Shown one piece after another: positions 34,402-43,957 of a stretch of DNA of 64,000 nucleotides. Source of the DNA: CAZMSD01 sp964568855 (GTDB lineage Bacteria > CAIWAD01); contig CAZMSD010000009.1 in the NCBI GenBank assembly GCA_964568855.1, forward strand, positions 37,392-101,391, given 5' to 3'. The notes under the pieces were generated by a model that saw only the letters and a list, made by a program, of their open reading frames with translations, was not told the DNA's origin and made no database searches. The translations under genes and the position numbers were made by a program. Numbering within the stretch: the stretch's first letter is position 1; each line of letters starts with the position of its first letter.

Positions 34402-34422
34402 CCGGACCTTGTCCGGTTTTTT
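34402..34422 (+). terminator. Intrinsic terminator of the orphan unit
   Basis: CCGGAC-CTT-GTCCGG followed by TTTTTT and a further pyrimidine-rich tract. A compact six-pair hairpin with a three-base loop. Confidence 0.88.
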
Positions 34423-34508
34423 CTTTCCGAAGCCGATGCATGCTACCGTTTTCAATCCGCCGCCGGGAAATGGTGGGTGGTGTACACAAGGACCCAAGGA
34501 GGAGATCG

Positions 34509-35732
34509 ATGAGGAAGCTCACAACGGCCGTTCTGGCAGCCTTGACACTGGCCCTGCCGATGAAGGACGCCTTCGCCGTGTCCGAGGCGGCCGTGCTCTG
34601 GCTGCTGATCAGTCCCGGATCCCGCCCCGCGGGCATGGGCGAGGCTTTTGTGGCCGTAGCCGATGACGCCACCGCCACCTGGTGGAATCCCGCAGGTCTC
34701 GCCTTCAGCAAGAAGAAAGACATCCGCCTGATGCACTCCGACTGGCTGCCCGCCTTCAAGCTGGACGACATCTTCTTCGACTTCCTGGCCTTCTCCTGGT
34801 ACATGCCGAACCTGGGAGGAACCATGGGCGTCTCGGTGATCTACATGAACGAAGGCGACCAGATGCGCACGGGCGAGGACGGAGAGATCCTGGGCGTCAT
34901 CACCTCCCGCGAGTACGCCATCGGGGCCAGTTACGGAACGAATCTCAACCCGGACGTGTCCCTGGGCCTGGGAACCAAGCTGATCGTCTCGGACCTGGCG
35001 GACGGCGCCGTGGGACAGCAGGAAGTCGGCACGGGAATCAGCTTCGCAATCGACCTGGGCATGCTCTGGAAGACGAGACTGCCCTTCACCGAGATCCCGC
35101 TGAACCTGGGCTTCAACCTGGCCAACTTCGGTCCGGAAATCTCATACGTGGACGAGGCCCAGGCCGATCCCCTGCCCACCAACCTCAAGCTGGGTATGGC
35201 AGTGAACGCCTATAACGATCCGCACAACGAGGTGAACCTGCTCTTCGACGTGAACAAGCAGCTTGTGCACAAGATGAAAACTGGCGAGGTCCGGGCGACC
35301 GAGACCGCGAACGGCGAGACCTACGAACTCTTCTGGGACGAGAACGGCAATCCGACGCGCGATTCGGAGGACCAGAGCGGCAATCCTTACGAACCCGCCT
35401 ACTGGGGCATCTGGGAAGCCGATCCGGTGTACAAGGCGCTCTATTCCTCCTGGTTTCCCGATGGAAAGCAGGCGGAGTTCCGGAACTACGTCTACAACAT
35501 GGGCGCCGAGTACTGGTACCGCAGCGAGGCCGGCGGGCTGGGGCAGGCGGCCTTCGGCCTGCGTTTCGGCTACCTGAACGACATGGCCGGGCACATCAAG
35601 TCCCACACCCTTGGGCTCTCGATCCTGGTGAACGTCTTCTCATTCGATTTCAGCTACGAAATCAGCGCGAACAAGGATAATCCTTCGCCGAGGGACAAGA
35701 CCATGCGCTACTCGCTGGGAATCAATTTCTAG
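34509..35732 (+). CDS. PorV/PorQ-like outer-membrane beta-barrel protein
   Basis: A 407-residue protein with signal peptide (cleavage after DAFA). The start SRPAGMGEAFVAVADDATATWWNPAGLAF is the conserved N-terminus of the PorV/UPF0164 family (FadL-like barrels). PorV shuttles substrates of type IX secretion to the cell surface. Repeated strands ending in LGLSILVNVFSF and a terminal Phe (SLGINF) fit a barrel. AAGGAGGAG precedes the ATG. The next genes encode proteins with sorting tails, consistent with a secretion role. A plain transport porin is the alternative. Confidence 0.8.
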   Translation: MRKLTTAVLAALTLALPMKDAFAVSEAAVLWLLISPGSRPAGMGEAFVAVADDATATWWNPAGLAFSKKKDIRLMHSDWLPAFKLDDIFFDFLAFSWYMPNLGGTMGVSVIYMNEGDQMRTGEDGEILGVITSREYAIGASYGTNLNPDVSLGLGTKLIVSDLADGAVGQQEVGTGISFAIDLGMLWKTRLPFTEIPLNLGFNLANFGPEISYVDEAQADPLPTNLKLGMAVNAYNDPHNEVNLLFDVNKQLVHKMKTGEVRATETANGETYELFWDENGNPTRDSEDQSGNPYEPAYWGIWEADPVYKALYSSWFPDGKQAEFRNYVYNMGAEYWYRSEAGGLGQAAFGLRFGYLNDMAGHIKSHTLGLSILVNVFSFDFSYEISANKDNPSPRDKTMRYSLGINF

Positions 35733-35741
35733 GAGTCGCGG

Positions 35742-38700
35742 ATGCCTCGGGGATTCGGCGCGCTCGGCGCGCTACTGGCCGCTGCCCTGCACACCGGACT
35801 GTGTGCGGGGCAGTTGTGCAAAGAAGCCGGGGACCACGGCGCCGACCAGCAGCAACTGAGCATCCTGGCCGTCCGCGTGGATTTCGCTCCCGATACGCTG
35901 CGCACCACCACCGGCGAGGGCGGTTTCGAGGACGCCTTTCAATTTGAGCCTGCCTGGGCCGTGGATCCGCTGCCCCACGATTCGCTGTACTTCGACGACC
36001 ATCTGCGCTTTCTCGAACACTACTACTCCCGCGCTTCCGAGAACCACCTGGACTTCGACTGGGAACTCCGCCCGGCGGGGCCGGACAGCGCCTACCGGTT
36101 GCCCGGGCCCATGTGGCACTATAACTGGAACCTCAGCCCGGAGCAGACCGACGAGCAGCTGGCCTGGCTCTTCCAGGACGCCTGGACGGCGGCCGACGCC
36201 GATCCCGAACTCGAATTCTTCGATGACGGGGGCGAATTGCGATTCGACGCCTTCATCGTGTTTCACGCGGGTGTGGGACAGGACTTCGGCGAGGACGATA
36301 CGCCCCACGACATCCCTTCGGCCTACCTGGCCGCGGCCGATCTTAAGGGCGACAGCATGCGGGTTCAGGGCGGGGTAGACGTGCAGGACGAAGCGCGGCA
36401 GCGGGCGGACGGCACCTGGTACGGCGGCGGAGCGGGGCTGATCGACGCGGGCATCATCCTGCCCGAGTCCGAGAATCACGAGGAGTTCCAGCACGGCCTG
36501 GCGGGCCTTTTGGTGCTGCAGTTCGGCCACGTGCTGGGACTGACCAACCTTTACGACGGGGAGACCGGGCGCAGCGTGATCGGCAAGTGGGGCCTGATGG
36601 ACCAGGGCAGCGCCAACTTCCGGGGACTGCTGCCGGCCCTGCCCAGCGCCTGGACGCGGCTGCTGATGGGCTGGGACGAGGCGGCGCCCGTGCTGGGTGA
36701 TACAACGGGCCTGGCGATCGCCGCCCTGGGCAGCCCCAGCGCCCATCCGCTGATCTACCGCATTCCCCTGGCGCAAGACGAATACCTGCTGGTGGAGAAC
36801 CGGCTCAGGGACCGCGGCGGGAGGAACATTACCTGGGGCCGCGATCGCGAGGGCCGCTGGGCGCGACTGGATTCCACCTATCACGTTGACTTCCACGATA
36901 CGCTGGGAACGGCCGGCGATTCGGCCGGGGTGCTGGTGGAGGTGGGCGACCTGGATTTCGACCTCCCGGGCAGCGGGATCCTGATCTGGCACGTGGACGA
37001 GCGCCGCACCACCGCGGAGCACGTGGCCGCCAATACGGTCAACAGCGATCCGGAGCTGCGGGGCGTGGACCTTGAAGAGGGCGACGGCGTCCAGGACATC
37101 GGCGAGGACTACGGCCTGTTCAGCGTGCGCGGTTCCCTGGACCTGGGCGGCGCCGACGATCCCTGGTACGAGGATAACAACAGCTGGGTGCTGGTGAACG
37201 GCCACTATTCGCAAGGCAACGAGCAGTTCTCCTGGGACACCTGGCCCTCCTCGGAGAGCAACGACGGCGCGCTGAGCGGCGTGAAGGTGTACGACTTCGG
37301 CGAGCCCGGCGACACGATGAGCTTCTCGGTGGAGTTCCTGTTCCGGGCCCCGGAGGATGGGTGGCCGCTCTGTCCCCCGTCCCAGACCGGTACGGAATGG
37401 AACGAGGCCGTGGTCCAGCACATCGAGACGCAGTGGGAAAGCCCTGCGGGAGCCGACACGGCCTCGTGGATCACGGCTCTGTTGCCGGACGGCCGGCTCT
37501 ACGGAGCAGTGCTGGGCGGCGCCCTGGGAACTCACGAGCTGCCGGACGGCTTCAGGTCCATGCTGCCTGCTGAGTATTCCACCGGCATCCGCAGTCTGCA
37601 CTGCGCTTTCGATCCCGACAGCCTGCTGCTGCTGGCGGAGCGCAACGACTCGCTGTTCGTCTTCTTGCCCGATGATGAAGATCCGCCCCGCTTCGAGCTG
37701 CTGGCTTCGGCGGGCTACGGGGAGGACGAGATCAAGGCCTTGCTGATGTGCGGCGATCCCTACCCGGGGGGAGACGATCCTTGGTCCTTCGGTGATACCA
37801 GGCTCTACGCCGTGATCACCCGCAGCGAGGGGAATGCCCTCTTCGAATTGAATCCCGCCAATCCGGCCATCAGCCAGTACAACCAGGATGACTGGACCCT
37901 CTTCGGTTCACTGCCGCCGGGAGACGAGTTGCAGTTCTGCGAACTGCGCGACGGCAGCGGCTTCCCGGGGGTCCTGGTCAAGGGCGACACGGACTGGCTG
38001 TTCATCGCCGGGCACCTGCGGGAGGCGGAACCGGGCGTCAATCGCCGCTTGATGGCCATGAACGTCCGGTCCGCGGCCTGGTTTCCTGAAGATCCGCCCG
38101 ACTCCCTTGCCACGGCGGTCTTAGTGGACAACGGAGGCGCGGACCTCTACTGCGGCGCCGACTTGCTGCACCGCATCGACTGCGCCAACCGCAGCCTCAG
38201 GCCCGTGCAGTACGGCGACAGTGAGGCTTTGGAACTGGCCTTCCTGACACCGGAGGGCGAGATCCGGATCTTCAACCAGCAGGGTGTGGAGATCGCCCGC
38301 AGTGTCGAGAGCTTTCCGGGCGCCCGGAGCTGGATCAGCGCCGGACGCGAGAATCTGGAGATGGCCTTCGCCCTGGCCGAGGAGCACATGCTTCAGGGTC
38401 TGGACGCCTACGGTGACGACCTGAGCACCTGGCCCCGCGTAATGCCGCCGCTGGCCGGCGGCGTGATGGCGAATCCTGGCGGCACAAGCCTGATGGGCCT
38501 CGGATTCGACGGCCTGCTGCACGCCTGGGAAACGGAGAGCACCGACTGGGTCTGGACCCAGGAGGCGGGCAATCCCAACCGCGGTTGGCGACCCGTGAGT
38601 CACGGTTCCGGAATCGGAGAGGCAGTAGCCGAAGTACATGCCAATCGCGCTTTCGTCTGGCCCAACCCGGCCGGTGACACGGCCCATTTCCGCTTCCGGC

Positions 38701-38933
38701 AGGCCACTGCGGCGGAAGTCGAACTGCGGATCTACGACCTGGCGGGCGATCTGAAGCACCGGATCCGCGACGCGGTTGAACCGGTAGGGGGGGAGGACGC
38801 GGAACTGGTCTGGGACACCCGGCCCTTCTCGCCGGGCGCCTATCTCTGCGTGCTCGAGGTCCGGCCGCGGGCGGGCGGAACGGTCGACGCCTCGCCGTGG
38901 AGCAGAGTCATCAAATGCGCCGTAATACGTTGA
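35742..38933 (+). CDS. M6-type (immune inhibitor A-like) peptidase homologue with lost catalytic site and sorting tail
   Basis: A 1063-residue exported protein. The first ~560 residues follow the M6 layout (HYYSRASENHLDFDW, then FIVFHAGVGQDF). At the zinc motif, HExGHxxGLxDLYD of M6 enzymes is LQFGHVLGLTNLYD: the first His is Leu259 and the catalytic Glu is Gln260, while His263 remains. It therefore cannot be an ordinary metallopeptidase. Residues ~600-960 resemble a repeat domain of unknown type. The last ~95 residues (WPNPAGDTAHFRF, LRIYDLAGDL, FSPGAYLCVLE) form a Por/FlgD-type sorting domain. Overlaps the next gene by 19 bases. Confidence 0.75.
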   Translation: MPRGFGALGALLAAALHTGLCAGQLCKEAGDHGADQQQLSILAVRVDFAPDTLRTTTGEGGFEDAFQFEPAWAVDPLPHDSLYFDDHLRFLEHYYSRASENHLDFDWELRPAGPDSAYRLPGPMWHYNWNLSPEQTDEQLAWLFQDAWTAADADPELEFFDDGGELRFDAFIVFHAGVGQDFGEDDTPHDIPSAYLAAADLKGDSMRVQGGVDVQDEARQRADGTWYGGGAGLIDAGIILPESENHEEFQHGLAGLLVLQFGHVLGLTNLYDGETGRSVIGKWGLMDQGSANFRGLLPALPSAWTRLLMGWDEAAPVLGDTTGLAIAALGSPSAHPLIYRIPLAQDEYLLVENRLRDRGGRNITWGRDREGRWARLDSTYHVDFHDTLGTAGDSAGVLVEVGDLDFDLPGSGILIWHVDERRTTAEHVAANTVNSDPELRGVDLEEGDGVQDIGEDYGLFSVRGSLDLGGADDPWYEDNNSWVLVNGHYSQGNEQFSWDTWPSSESNDGALSGVKVYDFGEPGDTMSFSVEFLFRAPEDGWPLCPPSQTGTEWNEAVVQHIETQWESPAGADTASWITALLPDGRLYGAVLGGALGTHELPDGFRSMLPAEYSTGIRSLHCAFDPDSLLLLAERNDSLFVFLPDDEDPPRFELLASAGYGEDEIKALLMCGDPYPGGDDPWSFGDTRLYAVITRSEGNALFELNPANPAISQYNQDDWTLFGSLPPGDELQFCELRDGSGFPGVLVKGDTDWLFIAGHLREAEPGVNRRLMAMNVRSAAWFPEDPPDSLATAVLVDNGGADLYCGADLLHRIDCANRSLRPVQYGDSEALELAFLTPEGEIRIFNQQGVEIARSVESFPGARSWISAGRENLEMAFALAEEHMLQGLDAYGDDLSTWPRVMPPLAGGVMANPGGTSLMGLGFDGLLHAWETESTDWVWTQEAGNPNRGWRPVSHGSGIGEAVAEVHANRAFVWPNPAGDTAHFRFRQATAAEVELRIYDLAGDLKHRIRDAVEPVGGEDAELVWDTRPFSPGAYLCVLEVRPRAGGTVDASPWSRVIKCAVIR

Positions 38934-41900
38934 TCGTGAACCGGCACCGAAATATCATCGCCCCGCTGTGCGTCCTGCTGCTGGCGACCGCCACCCTGAT
39001 GGCGCAGCCCGTGAGATACAACCATCCCGAGCTTGAATGGCGGAGTCTGGAGCTCGAGCACTGCGTGGTCCACGTGCACCAGGGCCTGGAGGAACTGGGC
39101 CTGGTGGTGGCGGACATCCTCGAGGACGTCTGGGACCCGGTGACGGAGCTGTACGACTACGTGCCGGACACCAAGGTCCACGTGGTCTTCTACGACACGG
39201 ACGACTACTCCAACGGCGGGGCCTACTTCTACAACAACAAGATCATCATCTGGGCCACCAGCCTCGATTTCGACCTGCGCGGCCAGCACAACTGGCTGCG
39301 CAACGTCGTGACGCACGAGTTCATCCACATCATCCAGCTCGGGGCCTCGCGCAAGTTCCCGCGCATGCTGCCCTTCGTCTACCTGCAGGGCATGGGCTAC
39401 GAGCCCGAGAAGCGGGACGACGTGCTCTACGGCTTTCCCAATTCCATCACCTCCTATCCCTATCCCGGGACCATGGTGCCGGCCTGGTTCGCCGAGGGCA
39501 CGGCGCAGCACCAGCTCGACGGCTACCGCTACGACTACTGGGACAGCCAGCGCGACATGGTACTGCGCGATCGCGTGCTGAATGGAACCTTGTTCGACTT
39601 CCATGAGCTCGAGGCCTTCGACAAGAACACCGTGGACGGCGAATCGGTCTACAACCAAGGCTTCAGCCTGGTGAACTACATCGCCCGGAACTACGGCGAC
39701 GAATCCCTGCAGCGGATCTCCGCGGAGCTGGCGCGACCGGCGAGGGTCTCCATGGCCCGGGCGATGGAAAGTGCGCTGGGCCTGGACGGCCGGCGGGTCC
39801 ACGAGGACTGGCGGCATTGGCTCGAGCAGCGCTACGACAGCCTGCTGGCAAGCGTTCGCGGTAACGAGGCCGCGGGCTTCAGGATCTCCGACGTGGCGCC
39901 CGTATCACAAGGATCGGCCGGGCGGGACGAGCTGGAGGAGAGCCTGCCCGCGCCCCGCGGAATGCGGAGCTGCTGCGCGGCCTTCGAGGGCGAGGCCTTC
40001 CGCCCGCCCGACGAGCTGGGCCCCACCAACAACCTTTACCCGCGCGTCTCCGCGGACGGCCGCTACGTGTACTACATCTCAAACGGAGATTCCGACTGGC
40101 TCGGCCAGACGGCCCTCTGGCGCTTCGACCGGCGCGAGCGCAGCACGGAGAAACTGATCGGCAACGTGCGCGGGAGCTTCTCGCTGACGCCCGACGACAA
40201 GGCCGTGGTCTTCTCCCGCCGTTCCCCGCCCGACAAGCACGGCCGGCATCTCAGCGACCTCTACATCTACTTCCTGGAGGAAGAGCTGACCCGCCGCCTG
40301 ACCGAGCACCGGCGCCTGACCCAACCCGACGTGTCCCCCGACGGGCGCAGCGTGATCTGCGTGCGCAACGGCGGGGGCAGCCGCGAGCTGTGCCTGGTGC
40401 TGCTGGATTCGCTCGACGGCCCGACCTGGAAGGAGTTGAGCAGGAAACAGCGCAAAAAGGCCCCGAAACTCGAATGGCTCCAGGTGACCGACTCGCCCTA
40501 CGGGACCCAGTTCTTCCAGCCGCGCTGGAACCCGGACGGCCGGCGCGTGGCGGCGGCGCGGGCCCTGCACCACGGGCGCGACATCGTCGAGGTGGGCGTA
40601 CAGAGCGGGAACCAGCGCGAGCTGCTGACCACGGCGCTGGACGAGCGCTATCCCCAGTATTCCGGCGACGGCCGCTGGCTGTATTACAGCAGCGACGCGA
40701 CGGGCATCTTCAACGTCTACCGTCTGGACCTGGAGGGCGGCGGCAGCGATTGCCTGACCAACGTGATCGGCTGCGCTTTCATGCCCGCCGCGGCGGGGGA
40801 CACCCTCTTCTTCAGCCACTACCAGGACCGGGGCTTCCGCCTGCACGAGCTGGCCGGGGCGGAGCCGCTTCCGCGGGCAGGTACGTGCTACATCGATCGC
40901 TTCGAGGAGACGATCCCGCCGCTGACCTACGACGACGAGAAGCCCACGGACCGCGAGTTCAAGCCCCAGGGCAACCTCTTCGAGAAGAGTTTCCTGATTC
41001 CGCGGATCTACTTCGACAACCGGGAGTTCAAGCCGGGCCTCTACCTGCTGAACACTGACGTGATGGAGCGCGTGCTGCTCACGGGCAGCGTGGCCGCCGC
41101 CCGGATGAACAACCTCGATCTCTACGCCTCGGTGGACTGGGCGCTGACCCGCAACACCTGGTTCGCCGAGTTCTACAACCTGGTGCGCGACGAGGATCAG
41201 CGCTTCGACGACGACTACGTGATCACGGGAGTCGACCCGCAGAGCGGGGCTCCGGTGTACGACGCCTACGGCGTGCAGTACAGGTTCAGCCTGGTGGAGT
41301 TCTCGGCGGGCCTGCGCCGCAGGATCTCCGACGCCAGCACGCTGGAGGCGGCCTTCTCGGTGTCCAAGTACAAGGCGCGCTTCCGGCGGCCGCCGGCCCT
41401 CTCGGTCAACTACGACTACTTCAAGGGCCGGACGCTGCGGCTGCGCTGGCGCACGGAGGCCAGCAAGGCCAACCGGGTGGACGACTTCATCAATCCGCGC
41501 AATCGCTGGTGGATCGACCTGGAGCTCCGCCGGCACTGGAACAGGTTCATCCGCCAGTTCGAAGTGACGCCCGCCGGCCTGCTGGCGGAGGTCTACGACC
41601 CGGCCCATTTCGGCGACGCGGAACTCCACGCCGGACGCGTCTGGACGGCGCCTTTCTTCCCGGACCTGTCGCTGGGCCTCGAGGGCCGGGGCGCCTGGAT
41701 CAGCGACAACCAGGTGGACGACTTCTTCTACACCTACGCGGGCGGCCTGCTGGGCCTGCAGGGTTATTCGTATTACAGCATCGGCGGCACGCGCAAGGCC
41801 AGCGCACGGGTACGCCTGGGCTTTCCGCTGGTGAAACGCACGGGCCGCCGCCTGGGCCACCTGTATTTCAAGCGGCTCTACGGGGCGGTCTTCGCCGGAG

Positions 41901-42127
41901 CGGGCGACGCCTGGGTGGGGGACCTGGGCGAACTGGATCCCAAGCGCGAGCTGGGCGCCGAGCTCAGGCTCTACCTGGATTCCTGGAACATGATTCCCAC
42001 GGCGGTGACCCTGACGGCGGCCTACGGACTGGACCGTTTCCGGGTGCCCGAGCTGGATCCGGGGGAGACCTACGGCCGCGAATGGCGCTGGTACACGACG
42101 GTGCTCTTCGGATTCGATCAGTTCTGA
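38915..42127 (+). CDS. Surface gluzincin peptidase fused to PD40 propeller and outer-membrane barrel
   Basis: Three parts in 1070 residues. (1) ~30-330: peptidase-MA-like domain with THEFIHIIQ (His134, Glu135, His138) and the distal ligand in WFAEGTAQHQ (Glu194), so active. (2) ~350-640: TolB/PD40 blades, for example LYPRVSADGRYVYY, QPDVSPDGRSVICV and RYPQYSGDGRWLYY. (3) ~650-1070: beta-strands with alternating aromatics, ending TVLFGFDQF, typical of an outer-membrane barrel. Signal peptide at the N-terminus. The architecture puts a protease on the cell surface. ATG at 38915 overlaps the preceding gene. Confidence 0.85.
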   Translation: MRRNTLIVNRHRNIIAPLCVLLLATATLMAQPVRYNHPELEWRSLELEHCVVHVHQGLEELGLVVADILEDVWDPVTELYDYVPDTKVHVVFYDTDDYSNGGAYFYNNKIIIWATSLDFDLRGQHNWLRNVVTHEFIHIIQLGASRKFPRMLPFVYLQGMGYEPEKRDDVLYGFPNSITSYPYPGTMVPAWFAEGTAQHQLDGYRYDYWDSQRDMVLRDRVLNGTLFDFHELEAFDKNTVDGESVYNQGFSLVNYIARNYGDESLQRISAELARPARVSMARAMESALGLDGRRVHEDWRHWLEQRYDSLLASVRGNEAAGFRISDVAPVSQGSAGRDELEESLPAPRGMRSCCAAFEGEAFRPPDELGPTNNLYPRVSADGRYVYYISNGDSDWLGQTALWRFDRRERSTEKLIGNVRGSFSLTPDDKAVVFSRRSPPDKHGRHLSDLYIYFLEEELTRRLTEHRRLTQPDVSPDGRSVICVRNGGGSRELCLVLLDSLDGPTWKELSRKQRKKAPKLEWLQVTDSPYGTQFFQPRWNPDGRRVAAARALHHGRDIVEVGVQSGNQRELLTTALDERYPQYSGDGRWLYYSSDATGIFNVYRLDLEGGGSDCLTNVIGCAFMPAAAGDTLFFSHYQDRGFRLHELAGAEPLPRAGTCYIDRFEETIPPLTYDDEKPTDREFKPQGNLFEKSFLIPRIYFDNREFKPGLYLLNTDVMERVLLTGSVAAARMNNLDLYASVDWALTRNTWFAEFYNLVRDEDQRFDDDYVITGVDPQSGAPVYDAYGVQYRFSLVEFSAGLRRRISDASTLEAAFSVSKYKARFRRPPALSVNYDYFKGRTLRLRWRTEASKANRVDDFINPRNRWWIDLELRRHWNRFIRQFEVTPAGLLAEVYDPAHFGDAELHAGRVWTAPFFPDLSLGLEGRGAWISDNQVDDFFYTYAGGLLGLQGYSYYSIGGTRKASARVRLGFPLVKRTGRRLGHLYFKRLYGAVFAGAGDAWVGDLGELDPKRELGAELRLYLDSWNMIPTAVTLTAAYGLDRFRVPELDPGETYGREWRWYTTVLFGFDQF

Positions 42128-42138
42128 GCGCCGGAGAC

Positions 42139-43203
42139 ATGACGAAGGACGGAATGGACCACCAGAGACAATCCCACGGCGGGCCCGCCCTGCGCGCAGC
42201 AGGCTGGCTGGCGGCCTTCACGCTCAGCGCTGGCATTTGCCACGCCTCCGGGGATGAGCGACCCTTGAAGGAACGGCTCTTCGAGCTGAATCCCGGCGAG
42301 GCGCTGCTTGAAGAGGATGCGCCTGCGGGCGCGGGCGGAGGAATCGAACTGATCGAGGGCCTGTTGCTGCCGGGGCTGAACCAGGCGCGGCGGGGAGCCT
42401 GGCTGCGGGCCGGCGTCTTCTTTGCCGTCGAGGCAGGCGCTCTGGCCGCCGTGACCATGCTGAACAGGCGGGGCGAGGAGCTGGACCGCGAGTTCCGCGC
42501 CTACGCCGACGCGCACTGGGAATACGGCCGCCTCGTGGCGAACCGCAGTCATCCCGGTGAATTCGCCATGGAAGAACCCTACCTCGATCCGGCGGACCTC
42601 AACGATCCCGATGCGGACGTGGGCACCGAGACCGGCGCCGGCAGCCATGTGCTGCCCGGATTCTTCCTCGACGGCTGGGCCATCGACGATCCCCTGGTCT
42701 GGATCCCGCCGCAGAACGGCGATCCCGGCTACTGGGACGGCAGCTGGAATCACTTCGCCCCGCAGAACACCCAGCAGTTCTACGAGATGATCGGCAAGTA
42801 CGGCCAGTTCCAGCGCGGCTGGGCCGATTACGGCGCCGACGAGGGCTTCGAGTTTCCGCACCAGCGCCCCTGGGACAAGTTCTACTTCCCGACCACGAGC
42901 AGGCGCTACGACGAGATGCGCGACCGCTCGAACGCGAAATTGATCGCCGCCGACCGCTGGCTGGGCGTGGTGGCGGCCAACCACGTGCTTTCCTTCCTGG
43001 ACGTGCTGATCCGCAAGGCCCGCCGGCGTGATACATCGAAGAACGATGTGCTGCGGCACCCGGCGAGTTCGAGCGACGGGCACAGGCGGAGCGGGCTGGA
43101 TGGCGGCGGGAAACCGGCGGCCGCGAGTCTCGGCCTGAGCGTGGTTCCCCTGAGACCCGGCGCGGTCCCGGTGAACGCCTTGAGAATCACATGGTCATTC
43201 TAA
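42139..43203 (+). CDS. DUF5683-like membrane protein, longer paralogue
   Basis: Exported or membrane protein of 354 residues. After a signal-like segment (~20-36) comes LIEGLLLPGLNQARRGAWLRAGVFFAVEAGALAAVTM, resembling the hydrophobic core of DUF5683 proteins (PGxGQ followed by a helix). The middle is Asp/Pro/Trp-rich and periplasmic. A second hydrophobic stretch near 275 (VVAANHVLSFLDVLI). Function unknown. It belongs to the same run as the barrel protein upstream (11 bases) and a shorter paralogue downstream. Confidence 0.6.
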   Translation: MTKDGMDHQRQSHGGPALRAAGWLAAFTLSAGICHASGDERPLKERLFELNPGEALLEEDAPAGAGGGIELIEGLLLPGLNQARRGAWLRAGVFFAVEAGALAAVTMLNRRGEELDREFRAYADAHWEYGRLVANRSHPGEFAMEEPYLDPADLNDPDADVGTETGAGSHVLPGFFLDGWAIDDPLVWIPPQNGDPGYWDGSWNHFAPQNTQQFYEMIGKYGQFQRGWADYGADEGFEFPHQRPWDKFYFPTTSRRYDEMRDRSNAKLIAADRWLGVVAANHVLSFLDVLIRKARRRDTSKNDVLRHPASSSDGHRRSGLDGGGKPAAASLGLSVVPLRPGAVPVNALRITWSF

Positions 43204-43216
43204 ACCTCTGCGAACG

Positions 43217-43945
43217 ATGAAACAGTATGGAATCCAGATCATCCTGCTGCTGGTACTGGCGGGCTTCGCCGGCCGGGCCGGCGCGGTGATCTTCCAGGAC
43301 GAGCAGGAGCGGGACCGCGAGAGCCAGAGGGAGCGGGACCGGCTGCGCCGCGAGCTGCTGGAAAGCGACACCCTCGAGCATGTCTCCGGGGCGGGCGCCT
43401 TCTTCCGCTCCCTGGCGGTGCCGGGATGGGGACAGGCCGCCCTGGCCCGCACGCGGCCCGAAATCGAGGGCAGCGGCCGCATGCAGTTCTACGTGGATCT
43501 CGGCCTTGCCGTGCTGACCACCGGACTGGTGCGCTACGGTGAGATCAAGCGCGGGGAGTACCAGGCCTACGCGGCCCAGGCGGCGGGCGTGTCAGATCAC
43601 CCGAACGGATCCGACTTCTGGGTGGACGTGAGCAACTACGAGAGCCGCGAATCCTACAACGAGGCGATGCTGAGCACGGGGCGTCCCTTCCTGCGTTACC
43701 TCGACCCCGAGGATCATTGGGAGTGGGCCAGCCGGGAACAGCGGGCCCGCTACCGCGACCTGCGGGCCGTCTCCGAGGACGCCCTTTCCAGGGCCCTGGC
43801 GGTGGGCGGCGCCATGCTCTTGAATCACGTGCTCTCCGCGGTGCACGCCCTGCGCCTCAGCAGGGGAGGCGACCTGCCGGAGCTGCAGGCCTTTCACCAC
43901 GACGGACGCGCGGGGCTGGCGCTGTGCTTCAGCCTCGCTCCTTGA
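43217..43945 (+). CDS. DUF5683-like membrane protein, shorter paralogue
   Basis: The 242-residue protein has a signal peptide, a very charged stretch (QDEQERDRESQRERDRLRR), then AFFRSLAVPGWGQAALARTRPEIEG and FYVDLGLAVLTTGLV. The VPGWGQ plus helix and the late SRALAVGGAMLLNHVLSAVHALR correspond in order to the two hydrophobic blocks of the gene just upstream, so they are probably paralogues. Role unknown; likely accessory to the secretion/outer-membrane operon. Confidence 0.6.
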   Translation: MKQYGIQIILLLVLAGFAGRAGAVIFQDEQERDRESQRERDRLRRELLESDTLEHVSGAGAFFRSLAVPGWGQAALARTRPEIEGSGRMQFYVDLGLAVLTTGLVRYGEIKRGEYQAYAAQAAGVSDHPNGSDFWVDVSNYESRESYNEAMLSTGRPFLRYLDPEDHWEWASREQRARYRDLRAVSEDALSRALAVGGAMLLNHVLSAVHALRLSRGGDLPELQAFHHDGRAGLALCFSLAP

Positions 43946-43957
43946 TCGAATCCCGCA

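Larger units (their letters stand above)
34196..34422 (+). ncRNA. Candidate small RNA or short-ORF transcript
   Basis: Bounded by the promoter at 34161-34189 and the terminator at 34402-34422, the predicted transcript is about 225 bases. It does not look like tRNA, tmRNA, 5S or SRP RNA by eye; 6S RNA is possible by size but I could not draw its central bubble. It also contains a 46-codon frame (34238-34378), listed separately. Together with the flanks this is what the 410-base gap 34099-34508 holds; 34423-34508 is the leader of the next gene. Confidence 0.45.

Noticed and set aside
35772..37601. A 609-codon open frame on the minus strand, antisense to the M6-like gene
   Set aside because: It mirrors the codon pattern of the plus-strand gene, has no recognisable domain and no ribosome site; long antisense frames are expected at this GC content. 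The same holds for those at 61166-63085, 23972-25258, 40079-41860 and 3112-4605.
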